A stretch of 64,000 nucleotides of DNA from Bacteroidales bacterium (GCA_015060385.1 SUYO01000003.1:62001-126000), one strand, 5' to 3'; shown: positions 1 through 8,906, counted from the stretch's first letter. Notes: generated by a model not told the origin, from the sequence alone. Made by a program: numbers and translations.

Positions 1-56
1 TTCCTGGCGCCGAAAATCACTGCGGGCTTTCCCTGTTTCTGTCTTATTTCTCCCAT
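1..56 (-). CDS. N-terminus of possible TrmH/RlmB-type RNA 2'-O-methyltransferase (partial)
   Basis: The minus strand is open from an ATG at 54-56 to the window edge and encodes 18 residues with the stretch KPAVIFGAR. RlmB/TrmH-family SPOUT methyltransferases commonly begin with a short basic leader followed by an IFGxRxVxEAI-like motif, which is what suggests the family. A well-formed promoter lies directly upstream on the same strand (75-106), so a real gene start here is likely. The family assignment rests on only a few residues and is tentative. Confidence 0.4.
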   Translation of the reverse strand, partial: MGEIRQKQGKPAVIFGAR

Positions 57-74
57 TTGTAGTCTATGTTGGTA

Positions 75-106
75 CAAAGGTACATAAATTAGCAAAATGA
101 ACCAAA
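75..106 (-). promoter_or_regulatory. Bacteroidota-type promoter for the gene leaving the left edge
   Basis: Read on the minus strand, TTTG (106-103) is followed after 20 nt by TACCTTTG (82-75). This matches the -33 TTTG / -7 TAnnTTTG pattern of Bacteroidota primary sigma promoters. Transcription would begin near position 70, just before the ATG at 56. Confidence 0.6.
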
Positions 107-157
107 TCTATATCATATCAGACCAAAATAAGAGTTCGGGTGGCTTGAATTTTGTTG

Positions 158-165
158 TAAATTTG
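158..165 (+). promoter_or_regulatory. Probable -7 element upstream of the efflux operon
   Basis: TAAATTTG fits the TAnnTTTG -7 consensus and lies 35 nt before the first gene of the RND operon. No good TTTG is seen at the -33 distance, so this promoter may be weak or activator-dependent. Confidence 0.4.
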
Positions 166-200
166 CGCCTTGAAAAACGAGTATTAAGTGTATATTTAAA

Positions 201-1712
201 ATGATGAAAAAATTAGCGGTAACAACAGCGATCATAGCAGGTTTACTTGCCGTGTCTTTTTCTGCGTCAGCCCAGTATGCGGAAGACAACGAGACCGTGA
301 AGGCTATTCTGGAGGCAGCGGATTCCGCCGACGTGCCTGTCGTGATCACTTTGGAAGATGCGCTCAAGATCGGATTGAGCGAGAATGTGTCGGTAAAGGT
401 TGCTGACATGGAGATCGAAAGGACCGGATTTGCGAAGAAAGGAACATACGCGGCCCTTTTCCCTCAGATTGATGCTTCAGGATCGTTCCAGAGGACAATC
501 AAGAAGCAGGTGATGTACATGGACTTCGATATGGGTTCGCTTGGCGGCGGAGCCATGGGAGGCGGTTCGGCCGAAGGTGACGGAACCCAGCTTCCTGAAG
601 GTGCTGACACCCCGGCGACAGCGGCTGCAAAGGATGAGGGAGGAGCTTCAAACGGCGGTGGATTCGAGGTGGGTCGTTGGAACAACTGGAGTGCAGGTGT
701 TTCGGCAGCGATGCCTCTCGTCAACGCCCAGCTCTGGCAGAGCCTCAAACTTTCGGGTCTTGATGTAGAGCTTGCTGTGGAGAAGGCACGTTCATCACGT
801 CTTGACATGGTGACTCAGGTAAAGAATGCATATTATTCTACCCTTATGGCTAAGGAAGCTTTCGATGTATATAAGCAGGTGTACGAGAACGCAATGCAGA
901 ATCTTTCCGAGACACAGAAGAAATATGATGCTCAGAAGGCTTCCGACATGGATCTTCTCCGTGCGAAGACTACTGTGGCAAATGCAATACCTAACGTATA
1001 CAATGCGGAAAGTTCGGTAATCCTCGCATTGTGGCAGCTCAAGGCAGTCCTTGGTGTCGATCTCGACATGAACCTTGATGTATCCGGTAAGCTTGCTGAC
1101 TATGCGGACCAGATGATGCGCGATGTGAACGAAGGCAGCGATGTCTCTCTTGACCACAATACAACGATGAAGCAGCTTGCTATCCAGGCTGAGATGCTCG
1201 CGGAATCCATCAAGGTCCAGAAGTTTGCAAACATCCCGTCGCTTTCGGTTGCATTCAACTTCAGCATCAATGCGATGACGAACGACTTCAAGTTCAGCCA
1301 GTACAGGTGGACTCCATATTCATTCGTGGCCCTCAGCCTCAACATCCCTATCTTTGCAGGAGGAAAGCGCTATCAGCAGATCCGTCAGGCGAAGAACCAG
1401 TATGAGCAGGTACAGCTTCAGGTGACCAATACCCAGCGTCAGCTCCAGATCGCCATCCGTCAGAGCCTCGCGACGATGGAGACCAACATGAAGAGCTATT
1501 ATGCGGCTCAGGATGCTGTTGCAGCAGCTCAGAAGGGATATGACATCACGGAGGTTTCATATAAGGTGGGACGCAGCACGCTTATCGAACTTAACGATGC
1601 ACAGCTTGCGCTTACACAGTCACGCCTGGCGGAATCTCAGGCTATCTTCAACTTCCTGACAGCAAAGGCTCAGCTCGAGCAGACTCTCGGACAGGATTTC
1701 ATCGCCGAGTAG
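201..1712 (+). CDS. TolC-family outer membrane efflux protein
   Basis: A 503-residue outer membrane factor that forms the exit duct of a tripartite RND pump. It opens with a typical signal peptide (MMKKLAVTTAIIAGLLAV, cleavage near SASAQ). Two long alpha-helical repeats rich in Gln, Ala and Glu follow (for example YEQVQLQVTNTQRQLQIAIR and the C-terminal LAESQAIFNFLTAKAQLEQ), as in OEP/TolC repeats. A Gly/Ala/Pro-rich low-complexity insert at about residues 112-150 is unusual and probably forms a flexible or surface loop. The adaptor gene starts 34 nt downstream, giving the order OMF-adaptor-permease. ATG occurs at 201 and 204; either could be the start. The substrate cannot be told from sequence. 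Confidence 0.93.
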   Translation: MMKKLAVTTAIIAGLLAVSFSASAQYAEDNETVKAILEAADSADVPVVITLEDALKIGLSENVSVKVADMEIERTGFAKKGTYAALFPQIDASGSFQRTIKKQVMYMDFDMGSLGGGAMGGGSAEGDGTQLPEGADTPATAAAKDEGGASNGGGFEVGRWNNWSAGVSAAMPLVNAQLWQSLKLSGLDVELAVEKARSSRLDMVTQVKNAYYSTLMAKEAFDVYKQVYENAMQNLSETQKKYDAQKASDMDLLRAKTTVANAIPNVYNAESSVILALWQLKAVLGVDLDMNLDVSGKLADYADQMMRDVNEGSDVSLDHNTTMKQLAIQAEMLAESIKVQKFANIPSLSVAFNFSINAMTNDFKFSQYRWTPYSFVALSLNIPIFAGGKRYQQIRQAKNQYEQVQLQVTNTQRQLQIAIRQSLATMETNMKSYYAAQDAVAAAQKGYDITEVSYKVGRSTLIELNDAQLALTQSRLAESQAIFNFLTAKAQLEQTLGQDFIAE

Positions 1713-1746
1713 ACGACAATCAAACGATAATAATAAAACAAAAGAT

Positions 1747-2775
1747 ATGAAGACTATTTTCAGAACAATGTGCGCTGCAATGGCTGTACTGACAGCCGTG
1801 TCATGCGGAAACAGCGCCAGCAACAATGCTCAGCAGACTGAGACTGTCGTAGAGGATCCTACGGTAGCGGTTGAACAGGTATTTGTCAAGGAAGTGCCTC
1901 AGACAGCTGTCTATACGTCTACAGTACAGGCTTATGTGAAGAACAATATCGCTCCTCAGATGGCAGGACGCATTACAAAGATAAATGTAGAGATCGGTGA
2001 CAATGTCAAGAAGGGCCAGATCCTTGCCGAGATGGACAAGTCATCCCTCCTCCAGGCACAGCTCCAGCTCCAGAACCAGGAGATCGAGCTCCAGCGTCTG
2101 AAGTCTCTCTATGAGACAGGCGGAATCTCCCAGTCGGATTACGAGGCCGTGGAGCTTGCATACAACGTTGCAAAGACACAGGTCGAGAATCTTGAGGAGA
2201 ACACTATCCTCCGCAGCCCTGTGAACGGAGTGGTTACTGCAAGAAACTACGACGCAGGCGACATGTACGCAATGACATCACCTATCTATACAGTCGAGCA
2301 GATCAAGCCTGTAAAGCTTCTTGTAGGTATCTCAGAGTCAGATTATACAAAGGTGAAGAAGGGTGATTCAGTGCAGATCACCGCTGACGCTGTCCCTGGA
2401 AAGACATTCTACGGAAAGGTAGGAAAGATATATCCTACAATCGATCCTTCTACCCGTACGTTTACAGTGGAGGTTGTTGTAGAAAACAACTACAGCACAC
2501 TCCGTCCGGGAATGTTTGCACGAGTTGAGGTGGACTTCGGTTCCAACAATAATGTAGTGATCCCTGATGTGGCTGTCGTGAAGCAGCAGGGTTCAGGAGA
2601 GAGATTCGTGTATGTGCTCAACGAAGACGGTACGGTTACATATCAGAAGGTCGTTCTCGGCCGTCGCATGGGTACCGAGTACGAGGTTCTTGAGGGCTTA
2701 TCTGACGGAGCTAAGATAGTGACCGGAGGTCAGATCCGTCTCAAGGATGGTATTAAGGTTATTGTAAACGAATAA
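1747..2775 (+). CDS. RND efflux periplasmic adaptor lipoprotein (membrane fusion protein)
   Basis: A 342-residue HlyD/AcrA-type adaptor linking the inner membrane permease to the outer membrane duct. The N-terminus is a lipoprotein signal (LTAVSC, Cys20). A split lipoyl domain flanks a short coiled hairpin (GDNVKKGQILAEMDKSSL ... LRSPVNGVVTARNYDAGD), followed by a beta-barrel region (KPVKLLVGISESDYTKVKKG) and a membrane-proximal domain ending IRLKDGIKVIVNE. Length is usual for the family. It lies between the TolC-like gene and the permease, 11 nt before the latter, so co-transcription is expected. Confidence 0.93.
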   Translation: MKTIFRTMCAAMAVLTAVSCGNSASNNAQQTETVVEDPTVAVEQVFVKEVPQTAVYTSTVQAYVKNNIAPQMAGRITKINVEIGDNVKKGQILAEMDKSSLLQAQLQLQNQEIELQRLKSLYETGGISQSDYEAVELAYNVAKTQVENLEENTILRSPVNGVVTARNYDAGDMYAMTSPIYTVEQIKPVKLLVGISESDYTKVKKGDSVQITADAVPGKTFYGKVGKIYPTIDPSTRTFTVEVVVENNYSTLRPGMFARVEVDFGSNNNVVIPDVAVVKQQGSGERFVYVLNEDGTVTYQKVVLGRRMGTEYEVLEGLSDGAKIVTGGQIRLKDGIKVIVNE

Positions 2776-2786
2776 GGTAAGGAAAT

Positions 2787-5700
2787 ATGAGTATTTACAG
2801 AAAAGCGGTAAACAACCCGGTCACCACGGCGCTGGTATTCATCACGCTGGCGATCTTCGGTGTTTTCTCGCTGATTAACATATCTTTGGACAGGTTCCCT
2901 AAGTTCGATGCGAACGTGGTCATGGTCATGTCTTCGTATCCGGGAGCCAGTGCGGAGGATATCGAGAACAACCTTACCAAGGTTCTCGAGAACTCCCTGA
3001 ACGGTGTGAGCGACCTCAAGAACTTGAGTTCTACTTCGAAGGAGAACATTTCCCTCATCACTCTCGAGTTCGTTGAAGGTGTCGACATCGATGTAGCTAC
3101 AAATGATGTCCGCGACAAGCTGGACATGGTCAATTCGGTCCTTCCTGACGGAGCGTCGCTTCCGGTGATCTTCAAGTTCAGTGCGGATGACATGCCTATC
3201 ATGATCATGGCCGCTACTGCGGACGAGAGCCTCCAGGCCCTTGAGAAGATTCTCGATGAAAAGGTTGCGACCCCTCTCGCCAGAGTATCGGGCGTAGGTA
3301 CCGTGTCGATCGCCGGTGCCCCTCAGCGCGAGATCCAGGTTTATTGCGACCCTAACAAGCTTGAGGCTTACGGACTTACCGTAGCCGGAATATCGAACAT
3401 CATCGCGGCTGAAAACAGGAACATTCCTTCGGGTACCATCGACATCGGATCGAATGCATATTCTCTCCGTGTCGAGAAGGAATTCAATGCGGCTGAGGAA
3501 ATGATGAATGTCGTAGTGGGTCATGTGAACGGCAGGACCATCTACCTCCGCGATGTGGCACGTGTTGTCGACGGAGTCGAGGAAAGATACCAGGAGGCAT
3601 ATGTAAACGGTGTCCAGGGTGCTCAGATCGTGATCCAGAAGCAGGCTGACGCCAATACGGTCAATGTGATCAAGGGTGTGAAGGAAGCTATGAAGACTAT
3701 CTCGAAGGGCCTTCCTTCAGACATCGAGATCAGGACTGTCGTGGACAGTTCGGACAACATCCTCAATACTCTGGATTCATTGAAGGAGACCATCCTCGTG
3801 ACCTTCCTCATCGTGATGCTAGTCGTTTACCTCTTCCTCGGAAGATGGCGCGCGACATTCATCATCGTACTTTCGATCCCTATTTCCCTCCTTGCTTCGC
3901 TCATGTACCTCTGGGCGACAGGAAATACCCTGAACATTGTCTCTATGGCCTCGCTTTCAATCGCGATCGGTATGGTCGTGGACGACGCCATCGTGGTATT
4001 GGAGAACATTTCCACCCATCTCGAGAGGGGTGCGAAACCTAAGGAAGCGGCAGTACATGCGACCCAGGAGGTGGGTATCTCGGTAATCGCATCTACACTG
4101 ACAATGCTTGCCGTGTTCCTCCCTCTTACTATGATCAAGGGAATGGCAGGTCTGATGTTCAAGCAGCTCGGATGGATCACCAGCATCATCATGATAGTTT
4201 CAACTATCGGTGCGCTTACCCTCATCCCTATGCTTTGTGCCCAGTTCCTCCGCTTCAAGCCTAAGACTGGAAAGGTCCATGACCTTATCTTCGGAAACTT
4301 CAACAGGTTCCTCGACCTCATCTCAAGAGGATACGGTCGTCTGATCAACTGGTGCGTAGGTCATAGGACTGTCGTGGTGCTTGTTTCGCTGGTTGTTTTC
4401 GTAGCAACCGTAGGAGGTATCGCTCCTGTGATGAAGACCGAGTTCATGCCTAAGTCTGACGACGGACGTATCACTCTCCAGCTCGAGCTTCCTGCAGGTA
4501 CAGGACAGGATATAACAAGGTCTGTCGCTCACGAGCTTTACGGAAAGTTCACAGCTGCCATACCTGAAATCATAAACTGCTCGTTCGCTCTCGGACAGGC
4601 GGATTCAGACAACTCTTTCGCTGCGATGCAGAACAACGGTACGCATGTCGTTTCATACAACATCAATGTCGGAAGTATGGAGGACCGTGAGCGTTCTACC
4701 GCTCAGATCGCCGATGTTATCCGTGACATCCTTGCTGACTATCCTCAGTTCAAGAAGATCCGTGTGACCGAAGGTGGCGGCGGAATGGGTGGAGCTTCCA
4801 CAGTAGATGTGGAGATCTACGGATTTGACTTCGAGACTACTGACCTTGTCGCTCAGGAGGTTCAGGCAAAGATGATCGCTACAGGACTCTTCCCTCAGGT
4901 TCTTCTCAGCCGTGACGAGTACATCCCTGAGTATCAGGTGGATTTCGACCGTGAGAAACTTGCTGTGAACGGTCTCAACAGTACCACTGCGGCTTCTTAC
5001 CTCAGCGCAGCGATGAACGGTTCGACAATGTCGTTCTACCGTGAGGACGGTGACGAGTACGACATCCGTGTACGTTATGCCCCTGAGTTCAGAACCAGCA
5101 TCGAGGATATCGAGAACATCATCATCTATAACAACATGGGCAAGGGCGTACGTATCAAGGACCTAGGTACCGTAGTAGAGTCCCTGACCCCTCCTTCGAT
5201 CACAAGAAAGAACCGTGAGCGTCTCATCACCGTTTCCGGAGTTGTTGCAGACGGTGTCGCCCTGTCTGATGCAGTTGAGGCTACAGATATCCTCCTTGCC
5301 GATACGGAGATCCCTTCAGAGCTTTCAATCGAGATCGGAGGTTCATACGAAGACCAGCAGGAGATGTTCGGAGACCTCATCATGCTCCTTGTAATGATCA
5401 TCATCCTCGTTTACGTCGTGATGGCTTCGCAGTTCGAATCGTTCATGAGTCCTTTCGTGATCATGTTCTCGATTCCGTTCGCTTTCGTGGGAGTGCTCCT
5501 CGGTCTCTGGGTTACCGGAACGCCTCTCGGTGCGATGGGTATGATCGGTATCCTGATCCTCATGGGTATCGTGGTTAAGAACGGTATCGTGCTCATCGAC
5601 TACACCATCCTCATGCGTGAGAGAGGAAAGAGCATTACAGAGGCTTCTGTTATAGCAGCCAAGTCCCGTCTCCGTCCTATCCTCATGACGACCCTTACGA

Positions 5701-5903
5701 CAGTTCTCGGTATGATCCCTATGGCTGTGGGACAGGGTGAAGGTTCTGAGATGTGGCGTTCTCTCGGTATGGTAGTGGCATGGGGTCTTTCGGTTTCGAC
5801 TCTCGTGACCCTCGTCATCATCCCTACCGTATATGCTTCGATGGCGACATGGCAGGATCGCCGTGCAGCTAAGAAACTTGCAAAGAAGGCCGCCAAGGCA
5901 TAG
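2787..5903 (+). CDS. RND multidrug efflux permease, AcrB/HAE1 type
   Basis: A 1038-residue inner membrane proton antiporter of the AcrB/MexB class. The two-fold repeat is visible: TM1 near residues 10-30 (ALVFITLAIFGVFSLINI), a periplasmic loop to about 330, TM2-6 with the proton-relay signature GMVVDDAIVVLENI in TM4, a second large loop, and TM8-12 near 860-1025 with LILMGIVVKNGIVLIDY. The paired Asp of TM4 marks the drug (HAE) rather than heavy-metal subfamily, although subfamily calls by eye are uncertain. The tail is basic (RRAAKKLAKKAAKA). Its TAG stop is the first part of a 26-bp sequence that recurs 105 bp downstream. Confidence 0.95.
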   Translation: MSIYRKAVNNPVTTALVFITLAIFGVFSLINISLDRFPKFDANVVMVMSSYPGASAEDIENNLTKVLENSLNGVSDLKNLSSTSKENISLITLEFVEGVDIDVATNDVRDKLDMVNSVLPDGASLPVIFKFSADDMPIMIMAATADESLQALEKILDEKVATPLARVSGVGTVSIAGAPQREIQVYCDPNKLEAYGLTVAGISNIIAAENRNIPSGTIDIGSNAYSLRVEKEFNAAEEMMNVVVGHVNGRTIYLRDVARVVDGVEERYQEAYVNGVQGAQIVIQKQADANTVNVIKGVKEAMKTISKGLPSDIEIRTVVDSSDNILNTLDSLKETILVTFLIVMLVVYLFLGRWRATFIIVLSIPISLLASLMYLWATGNTLNIVSMASLSIAIGMVVDDAIVVLENISTHLERGAKPKEAAVHATQEVGISVIASTLTMLAVFLPLTMIKGMAGLMFKQLGWITSIIMIVSTIGALTLIPMLCAQFLRFKPKTGKVHDLIFGNFNRFLDLISRGYGRLINWCVGHRTVVVLVSLVVFVATVGGIAPVMKTEFMPKSDDGRITLQLELPAGTGQDITRSVAHELYGKFTAAIPEIINCSFALGQADSDNSFAAMQNNGTHVVSYNINVGSMEDRERSTAQIADVIRDILADYPQFKKIRVTEGGGGMGGASTVDVEIYGFDFETTDLVAQEVQAKMIATGLFPQVLLSRDEYIPEYQVDFDREKLAVNGLNSTTAASYLSAAMNGSTMSFYREDGDEYDIRVRYAPEFRTSIEDIENIIIYNNMGKGVRIKDLGTVVESLTPPSITRKNRERLITVSGVVADGVALSDAVEATDILLADTEIPSELSIEIGGSYEDQQEMFGDLIMLLVMIIILVYVVMASQFESFMSPFVIMFSIPFAFVGVLLGLWVTGTPLGAMGMIGILILMGIVVKNGIVLIDYTILMRERGKSITEASVIAAKSRLRPILMTTLTTVLGMIPMAVGQGEGSEMWRSLGMVVAWGLSVSTLVTLVIIPTVYASMATWQDRRAAKKLAKKAAKA

Positions 5904-6031
5904 TTGAATAAAGAAATAATGTTGAATACTTTGAGCGAAGCGAAAGCAAGTCCCCTCTCCGAGAGAGGGGATTGCACGACCTTCGATAAAGCGAGAAGTT
6001 GACAATAGTTGAATAAAGAAATAATGTTGAA
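5901..6031 (+). repeat. Palindromic repeat bounded by a 26-bp direct duplication
   Basis: The sequence TAGTTGAATAAAGAAATAAT plus GTTGAA occurs at 5901-5926 and again, identical, at 6006-6031. Between them lies 79 bp holding a hairpin (5948-5973, arms TCCCCTCTC/GAGAGGGGA) inside a larger imperfect palindrome (CTTTGAGCGAAG ... CTTCGATAAAG). The core AAGTCCCCTyTCCGAGArAGGGGATT recurs at 63024-63050. The first duplicate includes the stop codon of the permease and the second is the leader of the next gene. Confidence 0.85.
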
Positions 6032-6034
6032 AAT

Positions 6035-6328
6035 ATGAAGTCTATATTTATAGCGTACGACCAGGCATACAACATGGAGATTGCTGATGCGATCCAGGCT
6101 CTAGGATGCAGGGGATTCACTATGTGGCAGGACATTGCAGGCTGCGGAGGATATGAGGGTGAACCCCATCTGGGAAACCATGCATGGCCTACAATGAACA
6201 ACGCTATCCTCACATTTGTTCCTGACGAAAAGGTGGATGACATCCTTGCTAAGCTTCGGGCCATGGATGAAGAAACTCCTAATCTTGGTATCAGGGCTTT
6301 TGTCTGGAATGTCGAGAAACACTATTAA
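6035..6328 (+). CDS. Small PII-like/ferredoxin-fold protein associated with the RND operon
   Basis: A 97-residue soluble protein without signal peptide, beginning MKSIFIAYDQAYNMEIADAI and ending RAFVWNVEKHY. The alternation of strand-helix-strand with a central loop (CGGYEGEPHLGNHAWPTMNN) resembles the PII-like fold of small proteins encoded beside RND pumps (for example DUF3240 next to CusA-type genes). A role as a trimeric sensor that modulates the pump is an inference from family resemblance and position directly after the permease. A family-level assignment needs a profile search; the gene itself is convincing. Confidence 0.7.
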   Translation: MKSIFIAYDQAYNMEIADAIQALGCRGFTMWQDIAGCGGYEGEPHLGNHAWPTMNNAILTFVPDEKVDDILAKLRAMDEETPNLGIRAFVWNVEKHY

Positions 6329-6353
6329 TTCAAAAATAGAATAGGTATCAATA

Positions 6354-6391
6354 TTGTAAATCCAGTCGTAAATTTTTATATTTGCGACTGG
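6354..6391 (+). promoter_or_regulatory. Thioredoxin promoter embedded in a hairpin
   Basis: TTG at 6354-6356 is followed after 20 nt by TATATTTG at 6377-6384, a good Bacteroidota promoter. The -7 box sits in an inverted repeat (CCAGTCG at 6362-6368, CGACTGG at 6385-6391, with AAAT/ATTT inside), which could act as terminator of the upstream gene or as an operator. Confidence 0.6.
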
Positions 6392-6409
6392 ATTATTAAA
6401 TTTTTAGCT

Positions 6410-6724
6410 ATGGCACATGTAATTACTGACGCGAATTTCGCGGAAACTTTGAATACTGACAAGCCTGTCCTCGTTGATTTCTGGGCAACATGGTGCGGAC
6501 CATGCAAGGCTATTACACCGATCATTGAGGAAGTTGCGGCTGAATATGAAGGCAAGGCCGTTGTCGGCAAATGCAATGTGGATGAATGCGATGATGCACC
6601 GATGAACTACAACATCAGAAGCATACCTACCCTTCTCTTCTTCAAGAACGGTCAGCTTGTAGACAGACATGTAGGAGTCATCACAAAGGCAGAACTCACT
6701 GCAAAACTTGATTCACTGATGTAA
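6410..6724 (+). CDS. trxA: Thioredoxin
   Basis: A 104-residue cytoplasmic thiol-disulfide oxidoreductase. The active site WCGPC occupies residues 28-32 (Cys29, Cys32) after the strand VLVDFWAT, and the cis-Pro loop SIPTLLFFKNGQ is present. Length and spacing are those of canonical thioredoxin 1. It reduces protein disulfides using thioredoxin reductase, which is not in the window. It has its own promoter (6354-6391). The start at 6410 places the first strand correctly. Confidence 0.95.
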   Translation: MAHVITDANFAETLNTDKPVLVDFWATWCGPCKAITPIIEEVAAEYEGKAVVGKCNVDECDDAPMNYNIRSIPTLLFFKNGQLVDRHVGVITKAELTAKLDSLM

Positions 6725-6735
6725 TTGAAACAGTT

Positions 6736-7374
6736 ATGAAAAAGTATCTTATCGTCATTGCGGCAGCAATATTGGCTTTTTCCGCAACTGCTTCGGCGCA
6801 GATGAATTTCGGTGTTACAGCCGGTATGAACTTCAATTCTGCAAAGATCGGGGATGTGAAGATGGATGCAAGGGCAGGATGGAATGTAGGTGCTACAGTC
6901 CAGTTTGACCTTCCGCTCGGATTCTCTCTCCAGCCTTCCCTCGTATATATGCAGAAGTCTGCAGGATATGAGACTCCTGAACTTTCGTCAGGCATTCTTG
7001 AAGACCTGAAGGCTCGCTTCGTTCAGACAGTGGGTTCGCTGGTACTTCCTGTTTCAGTCCAGTGGGGTCCTGACCTTCTCGTGGCAAGACCTTTCCTCGA
7101 TGTTACTCCGTATGTAGGCTATTCGCTTTCGAACAAGATAAAGAAAGATGTAGCCGGTCTTGAGAAAGTTGTCAAGGGCGGCAACGGTCTTGATTACGGT
7201 CTTGGCCTTGGTGCAGGTATCAACGTGTGGAAGCTTCAGGCAATCGTACGTTACAACTGGAACTTCGGAGTTCTTGGCAGCTATGAGGATTTTGCCGATA
7301 TCGACCCTTCAGGTATAAAGTTTGAGGACGAGACTTTCGGAGGCATCACCGTAAGCGTTGCGTTCTTCTTCTAA
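6736..7374 (+). CDS. Outer membrane beta-barrel protein (PorT-like)
   Basis: A 212-residue protein with a signal peptide (MKKYLIVIAAAILAFSATASAQ) followed by NFGVTAGMNFNSAKIG, the usual start of the Bacteroidota 'outer membrane protein beta-barrel' family. Amphipathic strands alternate through the protein and the last residues GGITVSVAFFF end in the aromatic residue needed for BAM insertion. It starts 12 nt after thioredoxin and may share its transcript. No enzymatic motif is seen; function unknown. Confidence 0.85.
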   Translation: MKKYLIVIAAAILAFSATASAQMNFGVTAGMNFNSAKIGDVKMDARAGWNVGATVQFDLPLGFSLQPSLVYMQKSAGYETPELSSGILEDLKARFVQTVGSLVLPVSVQWGPDLLVARPFLDVTPYVGYSLSNKIKKDVAGLEKVVKGGNGLDYGLGLGAGINVWKLQAIVRYNWNFGVLGSYEDFADIDPSGIKFEDETFGGITVSVAFFF

Positions 7375-7384
7375 AAATCTGAAG

Positions 7385-7918
7385 ATGGAGAAAAAGATAG
7401 CAGTTTTCTGCTCAGCAAGCTTTGAAATAGATCCCAAGTACAACAAAGTCGCCCGCGAATTCGTCAGGGCGGCTTCGTTGTGTGGATACGGCATCATTAC
7501 CGGCGGTACCGTCAAGGGTACGATGGGCGAAGTTTCTGATGAACTTGCCTCCATCGGAGGCTGGCACAGAGGCGTGATCCCGACATTCATGGCGGATAAG
7601 GTTTATCCGGGTCTTACTGAGACTGTCTGGACGGAAACTATGGCTCAGAGGAAGGTCCTTCTCAGGGAAGGAACCACTGCGGTCGTGGCTCTTCCGGGTG
7701 GAATCGGTACCTTGGATGAGGTCATGGATACCTTTGCATGCATCCACCTCAAGCAGTATGACGGAAGGATCTTCATGCTGAATTACGACGGATTCTATGA
7801 GCCGCTGAAGGCTTTGCTTCAGCATTATGTGGACCATAAGATGCTTGTCCCTGAGACCATGGCGAAGATCAGGTTTGCTGATACGGTAGAACATCTTATT
7901 GAAATGCTGCAGGATTGA
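7385..7918 (+). CDS. LOG-family nucleotide-processing protein (TIGR00730)
   Basis: A 177-residue Rossmann-like protein. The family signature PGGIGTLDE is at residues 104-112, preceded by GGTVKGTMG near 40-48 and MAQRK at 86-90. Members of this family are phosphoribohydrolases that act on nucleoside 5'-monophosphates (the LOG cytokinin-activating enzymes); the substrate in this organism is unknown. I chose the ATG at 7385 rather than an upstream ATG at 7358 because MEKKIAVFCSAS begins the first strand. The polyprenyl synthase gene begins 2 nt after the stop. Confidence 0.9.
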   Translation: MEKKIAVFCSASFEIDPKYNKVAREFVRAASLCGYGIITGGTVKGTMGEVSDELASIGGWHRGVIPTFMADKVYPGLTETVWTETMAQRKVLLREGTTAVVALPGGIGTLDEVMDTFACIHLKQYDGRIFMLNYDGFYEPLKALLQHYVDHKMLVPETMAKIRFADTVEHLIEMLQD

Positions 7919-7919
7919 T

Positions 7920-8906
7920 ATGGATATAAAGACGATAAAGGAATATCTGGGCGTGGACTGGCTTGCCGTGCAGAACAGGATAGTATCTTCTCTGAAGAGT
8001 GACATCGGACTTCTGAATTCGACCAACGATTCTATCCTGTCCCATTCGGGAAAGCAGCTCCGTCCGATGCTCAGCCTTCTTATGGCCAAGGCCTGTTCGG
8101 GAGGCAAGGTGACCGAGTCGGCCATCATGTATGCAGCAGCTTCGGAACTTCTCCACAACGCCACCCTGCTTCATGATGATGTGGCAGACGGCAGCGACAA
8201 GCGCAGGGGGGTGCCTACAATCATGTCACTCATGGGACCATCGGTTTCCGTGCTTGTAGGTGACTACTGGCTTGTAAAGGCCATGGACCTTATACTCGAA
8301 GCCCCGGATGATTCGTCATCAAGGGTGATGAGGATATTCGCAAAGACCTTGAGCGATCTTGCCGAAGGCGAGATGCTCCAGCTGCAGAAGGCCCAGAAGG
8401 GGGATACCGATGAGAACGATTACCTCAGGATAATCTACAACAAGACAGCCTCCCTTTTCGAGGCAGCCTGCGTCTCGGCTGCTATAGCGGCAGGCGCGTC
8501 CGACGATATGATCAAGTCCGCAAAGGACTATGCAGTCGCTTTGGGACTTGCCTTCCAGATAAAGGATGACATCCTCGACTATGCAGGTACGGATGTGGTC
8601 GGCAAGCCGCTGGGTGCTGATATCCTCGAGCAGAAGATAACGATGCCTCTCCTTGGCGCTCTGGCTTCTGTGGACCAGCGGAAGAATGATGAGGTCAGGG
8701 CTATGGTTTCCGATATAGTATCCAATCCTCAGTACAGGGACGATATAGTTTCATTTGTAAAGGAAAACGGCGGTTTGGAGTATGCCGTGTCCAGACTGAA
8801 TGTATATGTGGAACAGGCGGTGAAGGCTTTGGACGCCTTCCCTGATTCCGAGGCCAAGGACAGCCTTGTCGAACTGGCCCACTTCACGGCAGACAGGATA
8901 ATGTAA
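7920..8906 (+). CDS. Polyprenyl diphosphate synthase (trans-isoprenyl chain elongation)
   Basis: A 328-residue all-alpha prenyltransferase. The first Asp-rich motif is HDDVAD at residues 85-90 followed by KRRG, and the second is DDILD at 216-220 (FQIKDDILDYAG). It condenses isopentenyl diphosphate units, most likely to the long side chain of menaquinone; product length cannot be read safely. The start at 7920 (MDIKTIKEYLG) leaves a 1-nt gap to the LOG gene. It overlaps holB by one base, so the LOG, prenyltransferase, holB, ricT and trmB genes form a tight operon. Confidence 0.92.
   Translation: MDIKTIKEYLGVDWLAVQNRIVSSLKSDIGLLNSTNDSILSHSGKQLRPMLSLLMAKACSGGKVTESAIMYAAASELLHNATLLHDDVADGSDKRRGVPTIMSLMGPSVSVLVGDYWLVKAMDLILEAPDDSSSRVMRIFAKTLSDLAEGEMLQLQKAQKGDTDENDYLRIIYNKTASLFEAACVSAAIAAGASDDMIKSAKDYAVALGLAFQIKDDILDYAGTDVVGKPLGADILEQKITMPLLGALASVDQRKNDEVRAMVSDIVSNPQYRDDIVSFVKENGGLEYAVSRLNVYVEQAVKALDAFPDSEAKDSLVELAHFTADRIM

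Noticed and set aside
2730..3524. 264-codon minus-strand frame opposite the RND permease
   Set aside because: Shadow of the permease; Arg/His/Asp-rich translation without domain features.
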